64,000 nt of DNA, taken from positions 1 to 64,000 of the forward strand of contig NZ_LGEN01000004.1 in the NCBI RefSeq assembly GCF_001507855.1, given 5' to 3'. A model generated the notes under the pieces. It saw nothing but the letters and a program-made list of their open reading frames with translations. It was not told where the DNA came from and did no database searches. The position numbers were made by a program, and so were the translations under genes. Below are positions 18,176-27,198 of the stretch, one piece after another (positions within the stretch are counted from its first letter, which is position 1; each line of letters opens with the position of its first letter). This stretch comes from Halomonas sp. 54_146 (GTDB taxonomy: Bacteria; Pseudomonadota; Gammaproteobacteria; Pseudomonadales; Halomonadaceae).

Positions 18176-18841
18176 ATGCGTCTAAACGCCGATTTTAGCC
18201 ACTTTGCCTGTGTTACCCCGGAAGAGTATCAGTGGGTCGACTCCCCCAGTGCGGGGGTAGAACGCATGATGTTCGACCGGATTGGCGATGAAGTTGCCCG
18301 CGCCACCAGCCTGGTCCGTTACGCCCCCAATACCCAGTTTGAGCGGCATACCCACGGCGGTGGCGAAGAGATTCTGGTGCTGGAAGGCGTGTTCGCCGAT
18401 GAGCACGGGCGCTACGCAGCGGACAGCTACTTACGAAACCCCATCGGCACCGGCCATACGCCGCAGATTGGCGAGGAAGGCGCGCTGATTTTCGTCAAAC
18501 TGCACCAGTTTGACCCCAATGACACACTACAGCTGGCGGTGCCTGCCCATCGGCTGCCCTGGCAGCCAGACCGTCGCCCGCGCATCGCCTACAAGATGCT
18601 GCATACCTACAAGCAGGAGCGCACCAGCCTAGAGCGCTGGTCGGCGGGTACCTCGATTACCTACCCCACGCTGCTGGGCGGCCTGGAGTTTTTGATTCTG
18701 GAAGGCGCGCTCAGCGATAGCGAGCAAAGTTACACGGCGGGCACGTGGTGCCGCTACCCTAGCGGCGCGGCACCGGCATTAACCGCCGGTGAAGAAGGCG
18801 TGATGATGTATCTAAAGCGGGGTCATCTGCCGCCCGCATAA
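18176..18841 (+). CDS. ChrR-like cupin domain protein
   Basis: 221 aa with two cupin repeats. The first has the metal motif FERHTHGGGEEILVLEG (H58, H60, E64/E65) and H94; the second (YPTLLGGLEFLILEG, about 160-175) lacks the histidines and is probably structural. The layout matches the ChrR cupin family, the zinc-containing C-terminal domain of the anti-sigma factor ChrR, but no N-terminal anti-sigma domain is present. It is therefore more likely a stand-alone cupin than a true anti-sigma factor. The ATG at 18176 follows GAAGAG; substrate unknown. Confidence 0.8.
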   Translation: MRLNADFSHFACVTPEEYQWVDSPSAGVERMMFDRIGDEVARATSLVRYAPNTQFERHTHGGGEEILVLEGVFADEHGRYAADSYLRNPIGTGHTPQIGEEGALIFVKLHQFDPNDTLQLAVPAHRLPWQPDRRPRIAYKMLHTYKQERTSLERWSAGTSITYPTLLGGLEFLILEGALSDSEQSYTAGTWCRYPSGAAPALTAGEEGVMMYLKRGHLPPA

Positions 18842-18874
18842 CGCTCGTGCCTAGGTTCATGTTTGGTTTCGCGT

Positions 18875-19243
18875 TTAGGTTCGCGCCAAACCTAGAAATG
18901 GCAGCAGCGTTAACGCCGCAATAAGCCCCACGGCTAACAGCACCAACACCACTTGCAGCGGGTGAGCAGCCAGGCGCTTCCATAGCGTCATTTGCTCGCC
19001 CCGCTCAACCGCTTGCTGATGTTCGCGCTGGGCACGCTCAAGGCGCTCTTCCTGGTAGGCTTCTAATGCCGCAATGGCCGCTTCATGCTGATGTGGGTTG
19101 CGCAGCCAAATAGCATCAACACCCAAGCGGAAAAAGCCCGCCTGGGTTTCGTAGGTATCAAAGCCATGGGCAGCCAGCAGGTCACGCACTTCCATGGCTT
19201 CTTCGTCGGTAACGTGACGCAGCCGGAACAGGAGTTCAGCCAT
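18875..19243 (-). CDS. DUF6164 family membrane-anchored protein
   Basis: 122 aa. The N-terminal ~60 residues (MAELLFRLRHVTDEEAMEVR, then ETQAGFF and AIWL) have the alpha/beta look of DUF6164. A charged helix (about 60-88, rich in E, R and Q) leads to a C-terminal hydrophobic segment (about 95-118) that would anchor it in the inner membrane. Function unknown. It is convergent with the cupin gene and immediately follows gloA (stop of gloA 19253), so the two minus-strand genes form a likely pair transcribed gloA then this gene only if transcription reads leftward through 9 bp. Confidence 0.75.
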   Translation of the reverse strand: MAELLFRLRHVTDEEAMEVRDLLAAHGFDTYETQAGFFRLGVDAIWLRNPHQHEAAIAALEAYQEERLERAQREHQQAVERGEQMTLWKRLAAHPLQVVLVLLAVGLIAALTLLPFLGLART

Positions 19244-19252
19244 TGGCGTGCC

Positions 19253-19789
19253 TCATGCGTCGCTCTTCCCCGCCATTAGTTCTGCCTGAATCACTTCGAT
19301 CCAGTAACCGTCAGGGTCTTTAACGAAGATAACATCCTTCATCTTGCCTTGATCGGCGCGCTTGACGAAGGTGACATCGTGCTCGTCAAACCACGCCTGA
19401 GCCGCAGCCAAATCGGGCACATTAAAGCAAATATGCCCAAAGCCTTGCGGTTCGGCATTGCCATCGTGGTAGGCGAAATTCTCCTGGTTTTCGGTGCCCC
19501 AGTTGTGGGTCAGCTCCAGCAGCCCTTTCTGGCTAAAGGTCCAGGCGGTACGCGCTTGCGCCTCTTCCGGCACGCTGTCGCTTAGCTCTAAATTGGCGAG
19601 GAAATAGAGCGAGAACTGCATCTCTTCGAAATCCAGCCGCCGCATTACCTGCATACCAAACACCTTGGAATAAAACGCCAGCGCACGTTCGGGGTCTTTC
19701 ACCCGCAGCATGGTGTGGTTTAAGCGAAACCCTTGGGTTTGGGGTGGTGTGGCGACGACGCCAGGATGCTGCTCACCTTGAAAACTCAT
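19253..19789 (-). CDS. gloA: Lactoylglutathione lyase (glyoxalase I)
   Basis: 178 aa. It isomerises the methylglyoxal-glutathione hemithioacetal to S-lactoylglutathione. Sequence follows the longer, zinc-type GlxI seen in pseudomonads and eukaryotes (TMLRVKDPERALAFY, LELTHNWGTE, GFGHICFNVPD, DPDGYWIEV) rather than the short nickel-type E. coli enzyme. Metal ligands would be H25, E92, H119 and E165. The ATG at 19789 has AGGAGAG seven bases upstream; a GTG three bases earlier is too close to that site. It lies 9 bp upstream of the DUF6164 gene. Confidence 0.95.
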   Translation of the reverse strand: MSFQGEQHPGVVATPPQTQGFRLNHTMLRVKDPERALAFYSKVFGMQVMRRLDFEEMQFSLYFLANLELSDSVPEEAQARTAWTFSQKGLLELTHNWGTENQENFAYHDGNAEPQGFGHICFNVPDLAAAQAWFDEHDVTFVKRADQGKMKDVIFVKDPDGYWIEVIQAELMAGKSDA

Positions 19790-20056
19790 CACACTCTCCT
19801 GTCGCTGATGTTGATCCGCTGATAGGGATCATTGAACCCATAGACTGCTTACCATGGGGGCTTTATCGCCATAATGCTAGCCCTCACAAGCACCTAGCCC
19901 CTGTCACCACGATGGCGTACCCAGATATCAATAAGCGCACTGGAAATCCTTCACAAAAACCCTACACTTATTATTCACAAGCTTTACAAATTGACGAATA
20001 GACAAAACATATTTCCCGCAATATGAGCGGTGCCACATCGTTATGGCATCCCCGCC

Positions 20057-20086
20057 AGGAGCTTTTCATGAAGGAGCTTTCCATGA
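20057..20086 (+). repeat. 15-bp tandem duplication of ribosome-binding site and start codon
   Basis: AGGAGCTTTTCATGA (20057-20071) is followed at once by AGGAGCTTTCCATGA (20072-20086), one mismatch. Each copy contains an AGGAG site and an ATG at proper distance, in the same frame. Confidence 0.85.
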
Positions 20087-20427
20087 GTGCGATTGATATG
20101 ACGCTAGGCGACCGTTTGACGTTAAAACAGCTTTCCCATGCGCTTCACAATGGTTTTTCGCCGATTGTTGAAGTTGAATCGATGGACGGCATTTACGCTG
20201 TTCGGTTCCATCATGCCAACGGGGTTTCGGATTTATGTGATACGGCAGGAAAAGTCAGCACCTTTTTAGGCACTGGCGAAATACGCGATACGCTCGGCCA
20301 GCTTGGCCTAACCCACGGCGTGCTTACCTTTGCTGACCAGTGCGGTGATGAAATGATCGGCGTACAGGGCAAAGCGATTACGCCCAACGAAATGCTCACC
20401 TACGGCACCCGGATTGCTTTTCGCTAG
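20068..20427 (+). CDS. DUF6482-like small protein
   Basis: 119 aa from the ATG at 20068 or 114 aa from the in-frame ATG at 20083; each has its own AGGAG site because of a tandem duplication. The body has a hydrophobic beta-rich N-terminal half (SPIVEVESMDGIYAVRFHHANG) resembling the DUF6482 family of halomonads and pseudomonads, with a less conserved acidic C-terminal half. No signal peptide or membrane segment. Function unknown and family assignment tentative. Confidence 0.55.
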   Translation: MKELSMSAIDMTLGDRLTLKQLSHALHNGFSPIVEVESMDGIYAVRFHHANGVSDLCDTAGKVSTFLGTGEIRDTLGQLGLTHGVLTFADQCGDEMIGVQGKAITPNEMLTYGTRIAFR

Positions 20428-20483
20428 CGTGCCGTTGTCCGCATCTGGGGCTTTACAGGGCCAACGCAGCCAAGGATAGTAAT

Positions 20484-20602
20484 CACTCGACAGGGGCGCC
20501 CGCGTTAACAGTGGGCTGAGAAGCACCCTTTGAACCTGAACCGGATAACGCCGGCGTAGGGAGTCGTGGTGTTTCTCACCACCTCCCTACCGGGAGGAAA
20601 CT
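20484..20602 (+). promoter_or_regulatory. TPP riboswitch with translational expression platform
   Basis: The THI box is clear: GGGCTGAGA at 20513-20521, ACCCTTTGAACCTGA at 20525-20539, then GGATAACGCCGGCGTAGGGA to 20562. CGAC (20488-20491) can pair with GTCG (20563-20566) to close P1. The thiM ribosome site GGGAGG (20592-20597) pairs with CCTCCC (20582-20587) across a four-base loop. CTCCCTAC (20583-20590) is also exactly complementary to GTAGGGAG (20556-20563) of the aptamer. TPP binding should therefore free CTCCC to mask the ribosome site. The aptamer is seen; the switching model is inferred. Confidence 0.95.
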
Positions 20603-21412
20603 ATGCCCTTACGCCCGCTTGGCGATTACCTTCGTGCGCTGCGCGCAGAGACGCCGCTCGTGCACTGCATCACCAACTATGTTGCCATGAACAGCACCGC
20701 TAACCTGCTGTTAGCCACCGGCGCATCGCCTGCCATGCTGCACGCCCCTGAAGAAGTGGCTGAGTTCACTGCAATTTCAGCGGGGCTTTCGATTAACATC
20801 GGCACGATTTCTTCCCACTGGGCGGATGCCATGTTGACCGCCACACAGACCGCCAACCAGCACGCTATTCCCTGGGTGTTAGATCCCGTCGCCGTTGGCG
20901 CAACGCACTACCGCCAAACGCTGTGCGCGAAGCTGCTTGCCTTCAAACCCAGCGTGATTCGTGGCAATGCCTCTGAAATTCTTGCCCTTAACGGTTTAGC
21001 CAGCCAAGGCCGCGGTGCGGACTCAACCGCCGCCACCGGCCAAGCCGTGAACGCCGCCATAGCGCTAGCGAAAAACCACGGCTGCGTTGTCGCGATGACC
21101 GGCGAAAGCGACTGGGTAACCGACGGCAAACAGCATTACCGCATTAGCGGCGGCCACCCGTTAATGCCCCGCGTGACAACGCTAGGCTGCGGGTTGAGCG
21201 CGCTGGTTGCGGCATTTGTAGCGGCTAATCGTCAAGCGCCCCTGGGGGCAGCAAGCGCTGCGCTGGCCTGCTTTGCTATCGCGGGGGAGCGTGCAGGCCG
21301 CAGCGCCCAGGGGCCTGGTAGCTTCCAGGTTGCCCTGCTGGATGCGCTGTATCAACTCACCCCTGATGACCTCACCACCCATGCACAGAGGGAGGCAATC
21401 CATGCCGTTTGA
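20603..21412 (+). CDS. thiM: Hydroxyethylthiazole kinase ThiM
   Basis: 269 aa. It phosphorylates 4-methyl-5-(2-hydroxyethyl)thiazole in thiamin salvage. Motifs include PLVHCITNYVAMN near the start, the WVLDPVAVGAT segment, IRGNASEILAL and the GCGLSALVAAF anion-hole/catalytic region (Cys in TLGCGLSA). The start is set by the ribosome site inside the riboswitch platform. The end overlaps thiE by 11 bp, so the two are coupled and both under TPP control. thiD, often in the same salvage operon, is not here. Confidence 0.96.
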   Translation: MPLRPLGDYLRALRAETPLVHCITNYVAMNSTANLLLATGASPAMLHAPEEVAEFTAISAGLSINIGTISSHWADAMLTATQTANQHAIPWVLDPVAVGATHYRQTLCAKLLAFKPSVIRGNASEILALNGLASQGRGADSTAATGQAVNAAIALAKNHGCVVAMTGESDWVTDGKQHYRISGGHPLMPRVTTLGCGLSALVAAFVAANRQAPLGAASAALACFAIAGERAGRSAQGPGSFQVALLDALYQLTPDDLTTHAQREAIHAV

Positions 21413-22013
21413 TCTATCGCTTTATTTAGTAACGGATGCGGCACTCTGCCGTGACTATGGCCTGGAACGAACCGTTGAAGCAGCCGTAGAAGGGGGTGTC
21501 ACGATGGTTCAACTGCGCGATAAGCACGCCAGCGATGCCGAGATGATTGCCCAGGCCAAACGCTTAAAAACAGTATTGGCCGGCAGCGGCGTGCCGTTGA
21601 TGATTAATGACCGCCTGACAGTGGCGCTTGAGAGCCAAGCAGATGGCTTACATGTTGGCCAGAGCGATACGGCGGTGCAAGAAGCCCGAGCGGCCATGGG
21701 CCAAGGGGCGATTATTGGCCTGTCGATTAATACGCTGGAACAACTGCAAACAGCGCCGGTTGAATGGCTTGATTATGTCGGGATTGGCCCCGTGTTTGCC
21801 ACCGCAAGCAAGCAGGATCACGCTCAACCCATTGGCTTTGATGGCTTGGAAGCGTTGGTTGCGGCATGCCAGCTGCCTAGCGTCGCGATTGGCGGGCTGA
21901 AAGTGGCTCATGCCAGCACGGTGCAGCGCGCGGGTGCTAATGGCTTAGCGGTAATTTCAGCGATTTGCGGCCAGCCAGACCCGTATCAGGCAGCGCGCGC
22001 TTTTATGCGGTAG
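21402..22013 (+). CDS. thiE: Thiamine-phosphate synthase ThiE
   Basis: 203 aa TIM-barrel enzyme joining HMP-PP and thiazole phosphate to thiamin monophosphate. Family motifs are seen in order: YLVTDAALC, VQLRDKHASD, MINDRLTVAL, DGLHVGQSD, IGLSIN, DYVGIGPVFAT and the phosphate loop AIGGL. The start ATG at 21402 has GGGAGG upstream inside thiM; longer openings run back through thiM. The last bases overlap the convergent exporter gene by 11 bp. Confidence 0.96.
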   Translation: MPFDLSLYLVTDAALCRDYGLERTVEAAVEGGVTMVQLRDKHASDAEMIAQAKRLKTVLAGSGVPLMINDRLTVALESQADGLHVGQSDTAVQEARAAMGQGAIIGLSINTLEQLQTAPVEWLDYVGIGPVFATASKQDHAQPIGFDGLEALVAACQLPSVAIGGLKVAHASTVQRAGANGLAVISAICGQPDPYQAARAFMR

Positions 22014-22878
22014 GCCGGCGCTTTAAGGTAGTCCGCCGGTCGTGGTAGGCCACCGCTAACCCGCTGCTCATTATCAAGGCGCTGCCCACCCACACCCAGA
22101 GATCCGGCATTTCGCCCCAGAACCACCAGCCCAGCAGCACTGCCCACAGCATGGCGGTGTAATCAAACGGGGCGGCAATGGCCGCAGGGGCAAACCGAAA
22201 GGCCAAGGTGATAAAGGCGGTGGCCGCAACGCCGAGAACGCCAGAGGCGAAAAAACCTAACCAGTGCCACGGCTGCGGCGTTTGCCATACCCAAGGCAGG
22301 GTTAAGGCGGTCACCATCAATGGCACAAACGTCATGTAAAACAGCATTGCCCACAGGTGTTCACGCGCGCCGTACCGGCGAGCCGTAATCATCATTAAGG
22401 CATAAAAAAAGGCGGCGGCTACCAACACCAACCCACCCACCTGAAAGGCAGCACCATTAGGGCGAACGACAATCAGCACGCCAGCAAACCCCACCAGCGA
22501 TGCGATAAGTACCGGGGGGTCGATGCGCTCACCTAGCAGCGGCACCGAAAGCAGCGTGACAAACAGCGGCGCTACAAAGGCAATCGCGGTGGCTTCCGCC
22601 AGGGGTAAAAGCGTTAAACCCCATACGAAACAGACCATGGTGGCGGTATAGATCAACCCACGCAGCAAATGCACACCCGGACGTTGAGTGCGTAGTTTGC
22701 GCAAGCCACCGGCAAAATGAGCCAGTAACGCTATCAGCGGCAGCGAGACGAGCGTGCGGAAAAAGATGATCTGCAGCGGCGAATGCGTTTCGCCCAGCCA
22801 CTTGGAAACAGCGTCTCCTGAGGCTAGAAAAAAAACGCCGATACACATGCAGAGTATGCCTTTCAGCGACGTTGTCAC
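22003..22878 (-). CDS. EamA/DMT family transporter
   Basis: 291 aa with ten predicted hydrophobic segments in two EamA halves (about 5-140 and 150-285). GDAVSKWLGE and the FFRTLVSLPL segment match the RhaT/RarD-like DMT exporters (S-adenosylmethionine/ribonucleotide-type carriers of the 10-TMS superfamily). Substrate cannot be read from sequence. It is convergent with and overlaps the end of thiE, with no evident functional link. Confidence 0.88.
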   Translation of the reverse strand: MTTSLKGILCMCIGVFFLASGDAVSKWLGETHSPLQIIFFRTLVSLPLIALLAHFAGGLRKLRTQRPGVHLLRGLIYTATMVCFVWGLTLLPLAEATAIAFVAPLFVTLLSVPLLGERIDPPVLIASLVGFAGVLIVVRPNGAAFQVGGLVLVAAAFFYALMMITARRYGAREHLWAMLFYMTFVPLMVTALTLPWVWQTPQPWHWLGFFASGVLGVAATAFITLAFRFAPAAIAAPFDYTAMLWAVLLGWWFWGEMPDLWVWVGSALIMSSGLAVAYHDRRTTLKRRPTA

Positions 22879-22947
22879 CGCGTTCCTCCTGTTATCTGCT
22901 AAAGCTGTCTGCTAGAACCATCCACCAAACCATGCCTGCCTAAAAGC

Positions 22948-22977
22948 AAAAACCCCGCCAATGAGCCATTGGCGGGG
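22948..22977 (-). terminator. Rho-independent terminator after the carboxypeptidase gene
   Basis: Perfect 11-bp stem (CCCCGCCAATG at 22953-22963 with CATTGGCGGGG at 22967-22977, loop AGC). Read on the minus strand it is followed by TTTTTG. It sits 19 bp past the stop at 22996. Confidence 0.92.
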
Positions 22978-22995
22978 CGGCAGCCATATCCCGCG

Positions 22996-24366
22996 TTATA
23001 GGCTGGCGTTGACCACCATGCAGTCCATCCCTTGGGAGTTCAGCTCACGGCAGGCTTGGCGAGCACGGTACTCATCCAACGCCATTAAACGGGCACGGTA
23101 CACCGGATTCTGACCCTCTACGGTGTCCACAGCCACGCGGCCGCCTAAATTCTGGGCGATGCGTTGAGCCGCCTGCTGCGCTAATTGCCGTGCTTGCGCT
23201 TCGCGGCTGAAAGCGCCTACTTGAACTCCCCAACCTCCGCCGGCTTCATTGGAAGACGCTAGCTGGCGCTCTCTTTCAATAAAGGCTCGCAGTGGGTCGG
23301 GTTGCGAAACGGCTGGCGCTTCGGCGGGGCGCTGAATGGTCTCGATATTAGCTAGCTGCTCCTCAAAGTCGATAGAAGACGGCGAGGCAGCAGGAGTATT
23401 CGTTTCTACCACCGCTAATATAGGCTGGCGCTGCGCAGGCGCAGGCGGGCCACTCGGTTGAGACGATGGCGCAAAGGCCATAAATTCACGCGAGAAGTTG
23501 GTGTTGGCCACCCAGCTCTGTTGATCACGCAGCGAAGCACGCATAAAGCTGCGATCTAACAGATTAGCCATGTGCGTGTCCCGAGACTGGGATGAGAATC
23601 CACCCATGACCACCGCCATTAAGCGGCGATTGCCGCGCACGGCGGTGGTCGCTACATTAAAGCCAGAGGCGCGAATAAAGCCGGTTTTCAAGCCGTCAGC
23701 CCCTGGGTAGTCACGCACCAAACGATTGTGGCTGGTATGGCGTGTACCGCGATAGGTGAACTCTTGCAGGCCGAAATAATGATAGTACTGGGGGAAATCC
23801 TGCATTACCCGCACGGAAAGCGTCAGCATGTCGCGTGCGGTAGTCACTTGGCGATCATCCGGCAAGCCAGAGGCATTGCGAAAAGTAGTGGCGTGCATAC
23901 CCAGCTCACGCGCTTTACTCGTCATCATTTGGCTAAAATTGGCTTCACTGCCGCCCAGCGCTTCGGCAACTACGGCAGCAACATCATTGGCAGAGCGAAC
24001 CGCAAGCGCTCGGATAGCGGTGTCTACCGGAATAGAGCTACCCGCGGCAAGCCATAGCTTCACTGCCGGTTTTGCAGCGGCATAGGCAGATACCGGCAAG
24101 GGTTGATCTAAACGCAGCCTGCCAGCTTCAAGGGCTTCAAAGGTCAAATAGAGCGTCATCATTTTGGTCAATGAGGCAGGATAACGTTGCTCGTCAATGT
24201 TCTCAGCGTAGAGAACCTCACCATTATCCAGATCAACCACGATGCCCGCGTAACGTGGGTTGTTGGCGTGAGCGCTTGTCACCATCGCAAGCATCAGCAG
24301 TAGCCCCAAACTCAAAGGCCATAGCGCCGGTGCTCCGCCAGCCGCACTTTTTATCCTCGCAAACAT
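22996..24366 (-). CDS. Serine-type D-Ala-D-Ala carboxypeptidase with C-terminal SPOR domain
   Basis: 456 aa, penicillin-binding protein 5/6-like (peptidase S11). A signal peptide (to about residue 35, ends SAHA) precedes the catalytic domain with S65-x-x-K68 (PASLTK), S125-A-N127 and KTG 227-229, all intact. After a Pro/Gln-rich linker (about 305-375) a SPOR domain (GGGWGVQVGAFSREAQARQL to the end) should bind septal glycan. The product trims pentapeptides in the periplasm, probably at division sites. The ATG at 24366 has AGGGGTGGG upstream; a GTG at 24387 is less likely. Confidence 0.93.
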   Translation of the reverse strand: MFARIKSAAGGAPALWPLSLGLLLMLAMVTSAHANNPRYAGIVVDLDNGEVLYAENIDEQRYPASLTKMMTLYLTFEALEAGRLRLDQPLPVSAYAAAKPAVKLWLAAGSSIPVDTAIRALAVRSANDVAAVVAEALGGSEANFSQMMTSKARELGMHATTFRNASGLPDDRQVTTARDMLTLSVRVMQDFPQYYHYFGLQEFTYRGTRHTSHNRLVRDYPGADGLKTGFIRASGFNVATTAVRGNRRLMAVVMGGFSSQSRDTHMANLLDRSFMRASLRDQQSWVANTNFSREFMAFAPSSQPSGPPAPAQRQPILAVVETNTPAASPSSIDFEEQLANIETIQRPAEAPAVSQPDPLRAFIERERQLASSNEAGGGWGVQVGAFSREAQARQLAQQAAQRIAQNLGGRVAVDTVEGQNPVYRARLMALDEYRARQACRELNSQGMDCMVVNASL

Positions 24367-24543
24367 ACCCACCCCTTGCCTGTGCACTCTACCGATGAAT
24401 TATGAATGACCCATTAGCTGACTACCATGCCACACTCAATGCGCAACACAAGGCTTTCCCTTACCTTCATGGTATCGCTCGCTGCGTTTAATAATTATGT
24501 TTAAAGACAAGCCGAGTATAGGTGATTAATGCGAAGAATATAC

Positions 24544-24576
24544 AAAAAAACCGACCCACTAAGGGGTCGGTTTTCG
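24544..24576 (-). terminator. Terminator of the ribosomal protein cluster (after rplQ)
   Basis: Stem ACCGACCC (24550-24557) / GGGTCGGT (24564-24571). Reading leftward the stem is followed by seven T; the other side has TTTT, so it may work in both directions. It ends the roughly 31-kb minus-strand cluster. Confidence 0.92.
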
Positions 24577-24606
24577 TTTGCTATTAAAGATGCCTAGTGC
24601 AGAGGA

Positions 24607-24993
24607 TTACTCTTCTGCAGCAGCTTCTTCAACAACCGGACGGTCAACAAGCTCAACGAACGCCATAGGCGCGTTGTCGCCAGTGCGGAAACCGCACTTA
24701 AGAATACGGACGTAACCGCCCGGACGCTCGGCATAACGCGGACCTAATTCGTTGAACAGTTTGCCGACCGCTTCTTTAGAGCGCGTGCGGGCAAATGCCA
24801 AACGACGGTTGGCAACGCTATCCTGCTTAGACAAGGTGATCAGCGGCTCGATAACGCGACGCAGTTCCTTGGCTTTCGGCAGGGTTGTCTTAATGACTTC
24901 ATGTTCGACCAGCGAGACAGACATGTTCTTGAACATGGCCTGACGATGCGAGCTGGTGCGATTCAGATGACGACCACTCTTACGATGACGCAT
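24607..24993 (-). CDS. rplQ: 50S ribosomal protein L17
   Basis: 128 aa, last gene of the alpha operon. [17 protein letters not shown] at the start and the [17 protein letters not shown] segment are conserved L17 sequence near the exit tunnel. The tail is acidic (EEAAAEE). It lies 39 bp after rpoA and is followed by a terminator. Confidence 0.98.
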   Translation of the reverse strand: MRHRKSGRHLNRTSSHRQAMFKNMSVSLVEHEVIKTTLPKAKELRRVIEPLITLSKQDSVANRRLAFARTRSKEAVGKLFNELGPRYAERPGGYVRILKCGFRTGDNAPMAFVELVDRPVVEEAAAEE

Positions 24994-25032
24994 GGTTGTA
25001 ATTCCTTACCAAACTGGGACTCAAGTCGACAC

Positions 25033-26028
25033 TCACGCGGAGGCCTTGTCGTCCTTCAGGCTTGCTGGTGGCCAATTTTCCAACCGCATGCCGAGGGACA
25101 AGCCGCGCGCCGCCAATACATCTTTGATTTCATTCAAAGACTTTTTACCGAGATTCGGTGTCTTCAACAGCTCAACTTCTGTGCGCTGAATAAGATCACC
25201 AATGTAATAAATATTCTCGGCTTTTAGGCAGTTCGCGCTGCGAACGGTCAACTCAAGATCGTCTACGGGGCGCAATAGAATCGGATCAACATGATCCTCT
25301 TCCTCTTCGACTTCCTGTTCTTTATCAGCTTCCAGGTCGACGAAGGCGGCCAGCTGCTCTTGCAGGATGGTCGCACTGCGACGGATAGCCTCTTCCGGAT
25401 CCAGGGTACCATCGGTTTCCAGGTCGATAATTAGCTTATCGAGGTCGGTGCGCTGCTCAACACGAGCGGCCTCAACCGAATAGGAAACACGGCGGACAGG
25501 GCTGAAGGTAGCATCCAGCTGCAGGCGGCCAATGGCACGTGACTCTTCATCAGAGCCGCGCGCGTCAGCCGGTTCGTAGCCACGACCCAGCGCTACCTTA
25601 AGCTGAATTTTCAGCTCGGCACCTTCATTGACATGCGCAATGATGTGGTCCGGGTTGACGATTTCGACGCTATGATCAAGCGCAATGTCGCCAGCGGTGA
25701 CGACGGCCGGGCCCTGCTTGTTCAGCGTGAGCACCGCCTCATCGCGGCTGTGCATCTTGATCGCAACATCTTTTAAGTTCAGGAGGATTTCAATAACATC
25801 TTCCTGCACCCCTTCAAGCGCACTGTATTCATGCTCAACACCGGCGATTTCAGCCTCTACCACGGCACAGCCGGGCATAGACGAAAGCAGAATGCGACGC
25901 AGTGCATTCCCCAGGGTGTGACCAAAGCCACGCTCGAACGGTTCGAGCACGATTTTGGCGTGATGTGCGCTGATTTCTTCGACCTTGATATCGCGAGGAC
26001 GGAGAAACTCTGTCACTGAACGCTGCAT
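25033..26028 (-). CDS. rpoA: DNA-directed RNA polymerase alpha subunit
   Basis: 331 aa. The N-terminal assembly domain (1 to about 235) contains [20 protein letters not shown]; the C-terminal domain (about 250-325) that binds UP elements and activators contains the [20 protein letters not shown] region and the [14 protein letters not shown] helix. The frame is open to 26070, but the ATG at 26028 with AAAGGTG upstream gives the conserved start [12 protein letters not shown]. Co-transcribed with S13, S11, S4 and L17 as usual. Confidence 0.98.
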   Translation of the reverse strand: MQRSVTEFLRPRDIKVEEISAHHAKIVLEPFERGFGHTLGNALRRILLSSMPGCAVVEAEIAGVEHEYSALEGVQEDVIEILLNLKDVAIKMHSRDEAVLTLNKQGPAVVTAGDIALDHSVEIVNPDHIIAHVNEGAELKIQLKVALGRGYEPADARGSDEESRAIGRLQLDATFSPVRRVSYSVEAARVEQRTDLDKLIIDLETDGTLDPEEAIRRSATILQEQLAAFVDLEADKEQEVEEEEDHVDPILLRPVDDLELTVRSANCLKAENIYYIGDLIQRTEVELLKTPNLGKKSLNEIKDVLAARGLSLGMRLENWPPASLKDDKASA

Positions 26029-26081
26029 ATGAACACCTTTCAGGCTGCCAAACGGATACTTGGTACTCAATACGACTTGGC

Positions 26082-26098
26082 GCAGGTATTAAACCTGC
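26082..26098 (-). other. Hairpin in the rpsD-rpoA spacer
   Basis: GCAGGT/ACCTGC stem with a 5-nt loop in the 98-bp spacer between rpsD and rpoA. There is no T-run, so it is more likely a processing or translational element than a terminator. Confidence 0.5.
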
Positions 26099-26126
26099 AC
26101 CAGGTCGACAAGAAACAGAAAACTGC

Positions 26127-26747
26127 TTACTTGGAGTACAGCTCGACGATCAGGTTTTCGTTGATGTCGGCAGTCAGGTCACCGCGTTCAGGCAGAGCCT
26201 TGAAAGTGCCTTCCATCTTCTTGGCGTCGATTTCGATCCAAGCGATATCACCGCGATTGGCCGCAATGGACAATGCGCTTTGGATACGAGCTTGGTTCTT
26301 CGCCTTTTCGCGAATGGAAATAACGTCACCTGGCTTAACCCGGTAGGAAGCCACGTTAACGGTACGTCCGTTCACGGAAATCGCCTTGTGGCTGACCAGC
26401 TGACGCGCTTCAGAGCGAGTCGAGCCGAAGCCCATGCGGTAGACGACGTTATCCAGTCGGGATTCAAGCAACTGCAACAATACTTCACCCGTCGCACCTT
26501 TCAGGCGAGCGGCTTCTTTGTAATAGTTGCGGAACTGCTTTTCGAGTACGCCGTACATACGACGAACTTTTTGCTTCTCACGAAGCTGCAAGCCATAGTC
26601 TGAAAGACGTTGACGACGCTGGCCGTGTACACCCGGGATTTGCTCGGATTTACACTTTTTCTCGAAGGGAGTCACGCCACTCTTTAAGAAGAGATCGGTG
26701 CCTTCACGACGAGACAGTTTGCACTTCGGTCCAATATAACGAGCCAT
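26127..26747 (-). CDS. rpsD: 30S ribosomal protein S4
   Basis: 206 aa. Primary 16S rRNA binder and, in E. coli, translational repressor of the alpha operon. [21 protein letters not shown] at the N-terminus lacks a four-cysteine zinc site (C- form). The S4 RNA-binding domain is seen at [11 protein letters not shown] and [14 protein letters not shown] structured leader upstream of rpsM is a plausible target. Confidence 0.98.
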   Translation of the reverse strand: MARYIGPKCKLSRREGTDLFLKSGVTPFEKKCKSEQIPGVHGQRRQRLSDYGLQLREKQKVRRMYGVLEKQFRNYYKEAARLKGATGEVLLQLLESRLDNVVYRMGFGSTRSEARQLVSHKAISVNGRTVNVASYRVKPGDVISIREKAKNQARIQSALSIAANRGDIAWIEIDAKKMEGTFKALPERGDLTADINENLIVELYSK

Positions 26748-26759
26748 GAATCTGTCTCC

Positions 26760-27146
26760 TTAAACGCGGCGTTTCTTCGGCGGACGGCAGCCATTATGGG
26801 GAATGGGCGTCGCGTCTACGATGCTTTGCACGCGGAAGCCAGCGGCATTCAATGCGCGCACGGCGGATTCACGACCGGGACCTGGGCCTTTAACCAGTAC
26901 GTCTACGTTCTTCACACCATACTCGGCTGCAGCAGTTGCTGCACGTTCGCTTGCCACTTGAGCAGCGAACGGGGTGCTCTTGCGAGAACCACGAAAACCC
27001 GAACCACCGGCAGTTGCCCAAGAAAGCGCATTGCCCTGGCGGTCTGTGATCGTCACGATCGTGTTATTAAAAGAGGCATGGATATGCGCAATTGCATCCA
27101 CTACCTGCTTTTTAACCTTTTTACGGTTACTACGCGGGTTAGCCAT
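26760..27146 (-). CDS. rpsK: 30S ribosomal protein S11
   Basis: 128 aa platform protein that helps shape the mRNA exit path. It shows [38 protein letters not shown] and the C-terminal [18 protein letters not shown]. It lies 12 bp upstream of rpsD within the alpha operon. Confidence 0.98.
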   Translation of the reverse strand: MANPRSNRKKVKKQVVDAIAHIHASFNNTIVTITDRQGNALSWATAGGSGFRGSRKSTPFAAQVASERAATAAAEYGVKNVDVLVKGPGPGRESAVRALNAAGFRVQSIVDATPIPHNGCRPPKKRRV

Positions 27147-27198
27147 GTTGATGTCTATTCCTGTCGTTACACCGGCTCTCTATTAAAGAGCCTGCGTA

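Noticed and set aside
18176..18841. Full anti-sigma factor ChrR
   Set aside because: Only the cupin part is present, with no N-terminal zinc anti-sigma domain and no adjacent ECF sigma gene.
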